In this document: piece by piece, positions 57,718-64,000 of the stretch
Position numbering within the stretch: the first letter of the stretch is position 1
Layout: each line of letters begins with the position of its first letter
Assembly: GCA_943329075.2 (NCBI GenBank)
Contig: CALQCM020000008.1
Coordinates: 39,251-103,250, forward strand
Length of the DNA: 64,000 bases
Reading direction: 5' to 3'
Origin: Chitinophaga pinensis
GTDB taxonomy: Bacteria; Pseudomonadota; Gammaproteobacteria; Burkholderiales; SG8-41
Position numbers and translations under genes: made by a program
The notes under the pieces: model-generated
The model's database searches: none
Told to the model about the DNA's origin: nothing
What the model saw: only the letters and a program-made list of their open reading frames with translations

Positions 57718-59046
57718 TCATGTCAGGCAAACGTCGAGCGCCGCGAGCGCACCCGCCGTCAGAAATGAAATTTCTTCGGCATCGATGACGTAGGGCGGCA
57801 TGAAATAAACCGTATTGCCGATCGGTCGCAGCAGCACACCGCGCGCAAGTGCGGCCTGGTGATACTTTCGTGCAAAGCCGGTGTCAGTGGTGTCCGCCTC
57901 GAACGCCCAGATCATGCCGGTGTTGCGGAAATGGCGCACGCGCGGATGTTGTGCAATCGCCCGCGCAGATTCGGTGATGGCCGCGCTTTTGGCGCGGTTG
58001 GTTTCGATGACGTTGTCGGCTGCAAAAATGTCGAGTGTGGCCAGCGCGGCGCGGCAGGCGAGCGGGTTGCCGGTATACGAATGCGAATGCAGGAAACCGC
58101 GTGCCATCGCATCGTCGTAGAAAGCATCATAGACGTTGTCGGTGCTCATCACCGCGGCGAGTGGCAGATAGCCGCCGGTAATGCCCTTCGACAAACACAA
58201 AAAATCCGGCGTGATGCCGGCCTGCTCATGCGCGAAGAAGCTGCCGCTGCGACCGAAGCCGATCATGATTTCGTCGGCGATCAGGTGCACTGCATAGCGG
58301 TCGCACAAGCCCCGCGCGAGGCGCAGATACCCGGCGTCGTACATGGCCATGCCGGTGGCGCCCTGCACCAGCGGCTCGACGATCAGCGCGGCGGTCTCAT
58401 TGTGATGTTGTTCCAGGTGCGTTTCGAGCGCCTGTGCGCAGCGCACAGCCACGTCGCGTGCCGACTCGCCCGGCGCAGCAAGCCGCCAGTCCGGGCTCGT
58501 TACCTGCGCGCTTTGCCGCAACAGCGGCGCGTAAGTATCCTTGAACAAGGCGACGTCGGTGACCGCCAGCGCGCCCAGCGTTTCACCGTGATAACTGCCG
58601 GTCAGACTGACGAAGCCGGTCTTCGCCGTCCGCCCGCAGTTGCGCCAGTAATGGAAACTCATTTTCAACGCGATCTCGACGGCTGAGGCGCCGTCGCTGC
58701 CGTAGAAGCAATGGCCAAGGCGGCCACCGGTCAGTGCGGAGAGGCGCTCCGACAGTTCGACCACCGGCGCGTGCGTGCACCCCGCCAGCATGACGTGTTC
58801 GAGTGTGTCGAGCTGTTCGTGCAGCGCGGCGTTGATGCGCGGATTGGCGTGGCCGAACAGATTGACCCACCATGAACTGACCGCATCGAGATAACGGCGG
58901 CCTTCGTAGTCATACAGCCAGACGCCGCGCGCGCGCGCGATCGGCAGCAACGGCAGCGTCTCGTGTTGCTTCATTTGCGTGCATGGATGCCACACCGCGC
59001 CCGTGCTGCGTGCAAGCCATTCGGCATTGGCAGCGCTGGTCTTCAT
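57718..59046 (-). CDS. bioA: Adenosylmethionine-8-amino-7-oxononanoate aminotransferase
   Basis: PLP enzyme making 7,8-diaminopelargonic acid in biotin synthesis, with SAM as amino donor. 442 residues from ATG 59046 (the open frame extends 19 codons up but the family starts near VWHPCTQMKQHE). Features: DAVSSWWVNLFGHANPRIN, GCTHAPVVELSERL, SLTGSYHGETLGALAVTD, LIADEIMIGFGRSGSFFA and the PLP lysine in LCLSKGITGGYLPLAAVM. No other bio gene is in the window. First gene of the bioA-MBL-dacB group. Confidence 0.96.
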   Translation of the reverse strand: MKTSAANAEWLARSTGAVWHPCTQMKQHETLPLLPIARARGVWLYDYEGRRYLDAVSSWWVNLFGHANPRINAALHEQLDTLEHVMLAGCTHAPVVELSERLSALTGGRLGHCFYGSDGASAVEIALKMSFHYWRNCGRTAKTGFVSLTGSYHGETLGALAVTDVALFKDTYAPLLRQSAQVTSPDWRLAAPGESARDVAVRCAQALETHLEQHHNETAALIVEPLVQGATGMAMYDAGYLRLARGLCDRYAVHLIADEIMIGFGRSGSFFAHEQAGITPDFLCLSKGITGGYLPLAAVMSTDNVYDAFYDDAMARGFLHSHSYTGNPLACRAALATLDIFAADNVIETNRAKSAAITESARAIAQHPRVRHFRNTGMIWAFEADTTDTGFARKYHQAALARGVLLRPIGNTVYFMPPYVIDAEEISFLTAGALAALDVCLT

Positions 59047-59281
59047 CGGCGGCCCGGGGTTGTTATGGCAAACGGCGCTTTGCACGGCGCATGCATCCTG
59101 CAAAATGGGGGGCGCACCGGCGTCTTCTCCATATCAAGATTGTTGCACGCGTTGCCGTAAGAGTTTTTAAGGGCGCGCGGCAGGCGACGGTCAACCTTGC
59201 CCTCGTGCACAGCGTTGTTGAATATGCGTGGCATAGTTTGTGCTCAACTGAGTGTAGCATTCCTTTGGAGGTGATCTTGCC

Positions 59282-59926
59282 ATGGAACTACTCGATCGCA
59301 TCGAAGATCAGGTCAACGCAACTGGATTGCCGTTGTTCGCGATCACCGTGGCTGCCGTGCCCTGCGCGGATACACCAGTCATCCTCACCCTGCACTGGCA
59401 CGCCTTCATCAAGGAAAAACTCGCCGACTTGCCGACGGCCGAAGCGGTCGCTTATACACCGGTGCCAAGTTCCGCACTGCAACTCAACGAACGCTGGAGC
59501 GACCTGTCGACGGTAGACCGCGCGGCGATGGACGCGGCGTGGGAGCTGGGCGCGTGGGACGTGCAGCGTGCCGAACGTCCGGCCTGCTCGCGCCCGGGCG
59601 CGGAGTCGCGCGAAGCGTTCGAATGTTTGCAGGCCTTCGGCGCGTTTCCGTATGGATTGCACAATCAGCAAATGGTCGTTGCCAATGCGCCCGATACCGA
59701 CGATCTGGTCGAGGTCGCGGCGCGGCGCGGTTACCTGATGTGGTTGTTCCGGCCGGTGCGCGGCGGCATCTGGGGCGAATATGCCGACGATGCCACCCTG
59801 GACGAAAGCGGGCGCCGCAGCGGGCCTTGTCCGCACACGCCGATTCCGGCCAAATGCGACCGTAGCCGCCGGACGGTCTACCGTTTCGGCGTTCCAGCGA
59901 CCCATCCGCTGACGTCCGCAAATTAA
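59282..59926 (+). CDS. Conserved protein of unknown function
   Basis: 214 residues starting at ATG 59282, well placed behind GGAGGTGATC. Composition is soluble and slightly acidic. Readable blocks are MELLDRIEDQVNATGLPLFA, a WHAFIKEKLADLPTAEAVAY segment, a central Cys (RPACSRP) and a C-terminal basic stretch (CDRSRRTVYRFGVP). No signal peptide, membrane span or motif I recognise. It is divergent from bioA and separated from groES by 223 bases that hold the heat-shock promoter. Confidence 0.7.
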   Translation: MELLDRIEDQVNATGLPLFAITVAAVPCADTPVILTLHWHAFIKEKLADLPTAEAVAYTPVPSSALQLNERWSDLSTVDRAAMDAAWELGAWDVQRAERPACSRPGAESREAFECLQAFGAFPYGLHNQQMVVANAPDTDDLVEVAARRGYLMWLFRPVRGGIWGEYADDATLDESGRRSGPCPHTPIPAKCDRSRRTVYRFGVPATHPLTSAN

Positions 59927-60042
59927 CCGGAACGCCCGCCCCGGTGGCGGGTTGTCTCCGTAGACCATTGTTTTAAAATACATATATGGTCTGTCCGGCA
60001 GGCCGGGTGCAGGCGCACCCGAGCCGCGTTTGCGCGCCCGCT

Positions 60043-60071
60043 CTTGAAATTCCCCCTCCAAGCCCCTATTA
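60043..60071 (+). promoter_or_regulatory. Heat-shock (sigma-32-type) promoter of groESL
   Basis: CTTGAAA (60043-60049), a 13-base spacer, then CCCCTATTA (60063-60071), close to the sigma-32 consensus CTTGAAA-N(12-15)-CCCCATnT. The CIRCE element begins immediately downstream. Confidence 0.85.
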
Positions 60072-60098
60072 TTAGCACTCACTCATATCGAGTGCTAG
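60072..60098 (+). promoter_or_regulatory. CIRCE operator (HrcA binding site)
   Basis: TTAGCACTC, nine bases, GAGTGCTAG: matches the CIRCE consensus TTAGCACTC-N9-GAGTGCTAA at all but the last base. It overlaps the expected transcription start of groESL, so HrcA would repress directly while sigma-32 activates. Confidence 0.95.
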
Positions 60099-60149
60099 TA
60101 ATACCCCCTTTCCAGTTCGTCCAAGTAAACGCAAAGAGGAGATGCAAGT

Positions 60150-62119
<1,970 letters not shown>

Positions 62120-62173
62120 TTCGCGCTTACGCGCAAATTACGGTATTCCCCGGGTTCGCCCGGGCCAGGCTCC

Positions 62174-62208
62174 AGAGAAAGCCCCGCGCAAGCGGGGCTT
62201 TCTTTTTG
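62174..62208 (+). terminator. Rho-independent terminator of groESL
   Basis: AGAAAGCCCCGC/GCGGGGCTTTCT stem with a short GCAA loop and a following TTTTT, 55 bases after the groEL stop. Confidence 0.92.
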
Positions 62209-62275
62209 CCGGTTGACCGGCGCGCAACGGCGAGGCAATTGCCGTCGCATGAGGTAACACCAACCCCGCGCGGGC

Positions 62276-62304
62276 TTGACGCATTTAAGCCATCAGGTTT
62301 TAAC
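62276..62304 (+). promoter_or_regulatory. Candidate sigma-70 promoter of the tRNA-Phe locus
   Basis: TTGACG (62276-62281), 17-base spacer, TTTAAC (62299-62304), 46 bases upstream of the tRNA 5' end. Its presence argues that the broken tRNA is at its original locus with an intact upstream side. Confidence 0.6.
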
Positions 62305-62350
62305 AGCGCCCTTTTGTCGACCTGACCGCGTTCGCGGCCAGTCCCGATAC

Positions 62351-62381
62351 GGCCAGGTAGCTCAGTTGGTAGAGCAGAGGA
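62351..62381 (+). pseudogene. 5' part of tRNA-Phe, broken in the anticodon arm
   Basis: Bases GGCCAGGTAGCTCAGTTGG and onward match the acceptor 5' strand, D arm and first anticodon-stem strand of bacterial tRNA-Phe (31 positions). From 62382 the expected CTGAAAA loop, anticodon 3' strand, T arm and CCTGGCCACCA are missing: the sequence continues TCAAAAACCTTTTGCGACAG and does not fold. No 3' half was found in the remaining 1.6 kb. Either a rearrangement or an assembly junction. Confidence 0.75.
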
Positions 62382-63223
62382 TCAAAAACCTTTTGCGACA
62401 GGCCGAAGAGCTTTTTTCTGCAAAGACTTTTCCCACCCGAAACAATTTTCGCGCATAGTCTGTGCGAAGCGCAGCATCAGCGCGTCCCAGCGCTCGCAAA
62501 CAATGCTCATCGCTTTGCTATAGGCGATTGGCATTTTCTATCTATGAAAAAGTAGCTCATATCCGCGGGCTAGTTGTGTTATTCACACAATAGCTTCGGT
62601 CGTGCTCGAAGAGCAACCTGGGATTGGCGGGACGCTAGGAAGAGGGAATTTAGCGGCCGTAGCAAGCGTCGAGCAACGGGATGCTTGCCATTTAACTGTC
62701 GTTTCAAAACGACGGTTCAAACGAAAGGCAGGGAACAACGTCGTTGGGCAAACGACTGCTTACAAGAATTGTGAGCGGCCGCTTTCGGGGAGTGCAAACT
62801 TCCGCAATCGACCCGAAGGTGACATTCAAACTACTCCATAGCGGCCGTTCACATACTAGCTGCCACTCGGCTCGCGCCTCGTGGATGTCTCGGATATTGA
62901 ATTGCTCGAACCCGAGCACGTTCTTCACTCAGTTGTTCGGAGGCTCAACGCTGTGAAAAAATAGAACGGTGAAACCGCAGCGCAGAGCTTCAATATTTGG
63001 CTATGTGGCGCGGGAAGATCCAGCGCCACGCACGTGCCCTTCTTGGGAACACTGGGCGGTGATGCAGTCATGCATTGCCGCTACCCGACTATCGGGAGCA
63101 GCGCGAGGCGTACGACAATCCATACGCGCTTAGCTAATGCACCTCAATTACGAGATGAGAACCCTTGCAGCTCAAAACTACCGCAGTTTCAGTAGCTTCC
63201 TATTTTTTGACCATATGGGATGT
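62382..63223. other. 842-base region without recognisable genes, downstream of the broken tRNA
   Basis: Less GC-rich than the flanks. The open frames here are all below 80 codons, on both strands, and none looks like a real protein. The motif (T/G)AGCGGCCG occurs three times (62652, 62774 and 62839 regions), with a GCAAGC/GCTTGC inverted pair around 62661-62687 and a TGCTCG/CGAGCA stem near 62903. It looks like decayed or repetitive intergenic DNA of the kind shared between loci. No integrase or attachment site identified. Confidence 0.55.
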
Positions 63224-64000
63224 TCACGCCAGCACTTTGGCCAGACCGCGCAACAGGTCGCGGAAATCGTTGAGTGCATTGAAGCGCGGCATCGCGGCGG
63301 TGTGCGGTGTCAGCATCACGTTGTCGAACTTCAGCAATTCGTCGTCGCTGCGCCCCGGTTCTTCGTAGAGCGGGTCGAGTGCAAAGCCGCCGAGATGTCC
63401 GGACTTCAACGCATCGATCAGCGCGTCGCGGTCGATGATGCGGGCGCGCGACACGTTGATCAGAAAAGCGCCGCGTTTCATTTTGGCGAGTTTTTCGCGA
63501 TCGATGAAATTGCGCGTGGTTTTGGTTTCGGGCAACTGGATGCTGACCCAGTCGGATTCGGCCAGCAGCGTATCGAGTGGTGCGTATTGCGCGCTGAAAC
63601 GCGTTTCATCCTCGTCGGTCATTTTGTTGCGCTGGAAATAGATCACACGCATGCCGAAGGCGGCGGCGCGCACCGCCAGTTCGCGGCCGATTTCACCCAT
63701 GCCGATGATGCCGAGCGTGGCTTCGTGCAGCATTTTGAGGCTCGGGATGCGCGGCCAGCCGGAGGAGGCGGTATGACGGCGGTCGAAGGTGGTCGGCGAG
63801 TAGCCGGCGACTTCGAGTTGTTCGGCGCTGATTAAGCCGGTGATGCGGTGCAGCTTGCGCGCCAGCGTCAGCATCATCGCCATCGTGTGTTCGGCACAGG
63901 CGATATTGGCGCGGCGGCGCAGCGTCAGCACCGGCACATTGCGCACCTTGCAGGCGGCGAGGTCGATGCTGCGTGTGATGGTGCCGTATTGCTGCACCAC
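63224..64000 (-). CDS. D-isomer-specific 2-hydroxyacid dehydrogenase, 5' end outside window
   Basis: 258 residues visible; the N-terminus is beyond base 64000. NAD-binding Rossmann domain with TLGIIGMGEIGRELAVRAAAFGM (GxGxxG), then SIQLPETKTTRNFID, the FLINVSRARIIDRDAL segment (catalytic Arg region), and TPHTAAMPRFNALNDF containing the catalytic His. C-terminus complete. Substrate not inferable: the group includes glyoxylate/hydroxypyruvate and phosphoglycerate dehydrogenases. Confidence 0.9.
   Translation of the reverse strand: MVQQYGTITRSIDLAACKVRNVPVLTLRRRANIACAEHTMAMMLTLARKLHRITGLISAEQLEVAGYSPTTFDRRHTASSGWPRIPSLKMLHEATLGIIGMGEIGRELAVRAAAFGMRVIYFQRNKMTDEDETRFSAQYAPLDTLLAESDWVSIQLPETKTTRNFIDREKLAKMKRGAFLINVSRARIIDRDALIDALKSGHLGGFALDPLYEEPGRSDDELLKFDNVMLTPHTAAMPRFNALNDFRDLLRGLAKVLA

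Noticed and set aside
59047..59281. Possible BirA operator upstream of bioA
   Set aside because: No TTGTAAACC/GGTTTACAA-type palindrome is present in the divergent region.
62351..62400. Functional tRNA with anticodon AAA
   Set aside because: Forcing the sequence after 62381 into an anticodon loop leaves a mismatch, lacks U33 and provides no T arm or acceptor 3' strand.

Overview
The window is a contiguous piece of a GC-rich proteobacterial chromosome, most likely a betaproteobacterium of the Burkholderiales or a close relative. Supporting signs are the hemL-thiE-thiD-rubredoxin block, the rsmA-pdxA-surA-lptD block divergent from amgK-murU, dusB-fis-purH, a Bug-type tripartite tricarboxylate receptor, a SapC-family protein, and a groESL operon carrying both a sigma-32-type promoter and a CIRCE operator. 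Almost all of it is chromosomal core. No integrase, transposase, phage gene, CRISPR array or plasmid gene is visible.

Layout. 1-2018: 3' part of mrcA (PBP1a) and a conserved unknown. 2015-7586: haem and thiamine genes (hemB, hemL, thiE, thiD), engB, a dihaem cytochrome c4 and rubredoxin. A candidate small RNA lies between hemB and engB. 7583-17643: gloA, rsmA, pdxA, surA and lptD, then amgK-murU (peptidoglycan recycling), pepP and a UbiH-type hydroxylase. 17745-23836: dusB-fis, purH, purD, a VOC protein and hemF. 23985-26024: a small accessory patch with a PIN-like protein, a secreted alpha/beta hydrolase and four REP-like hairpins with GTAG heads. 26025-34533 (minus strand): livK-H-M-G-F followed by a histidine kinase and a Ser/Thr kinase fused to two receiver domains. 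34688-41770: a small cytochrome c, a DUF255 thioredoxin-like protein, a degenerate HtrA-like protein, ilvD, lgt, a SapC-like protein and tRNA-Ala(CGC). 41857-48099: a putative catabolic island with a mandelate-racemase-type enolase, a bicupin, an acyl-CoA ligase, a Bug receptor and an NAD(P)-dependent dehydrogenase. 48202-53749: ridA, recG, ubiC, ubiA, ubiD. 53807-59046: an outer-membrane barrel protein, dacB, a beta-CASP metallo-beta-lactamase-fold protein and bioA. 59282-62119: an unknown, then groES-groEL. 62276-64000: a tRNA-Phe promoter with only the 5' part of the tRNA, about 800 bases without a gene, and a truncated 2-hydroxyacid dehydrogenase.

How it works together. The window supplies tetrapyrrole, thiamine, purine, ubiquinone, pyridoxal-phosphate, biotin and branched-chain amino-acid steps, plus envelope biogenesis (PBP1a, PBP4, LptD, SurA, Lgt, AmgK/MurU). 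The less ordinary parts are the signalling pair translationally coupled to the liv transporter, the candidate anti-Shine-Dalgarno small RNA beside engB, the REP patch, the terminator-bearing leader of the outer-membrane protein gene, and the broken tRNA-Phe locus. All functional calls come from reading protein motifs and gene order. No database search was run.
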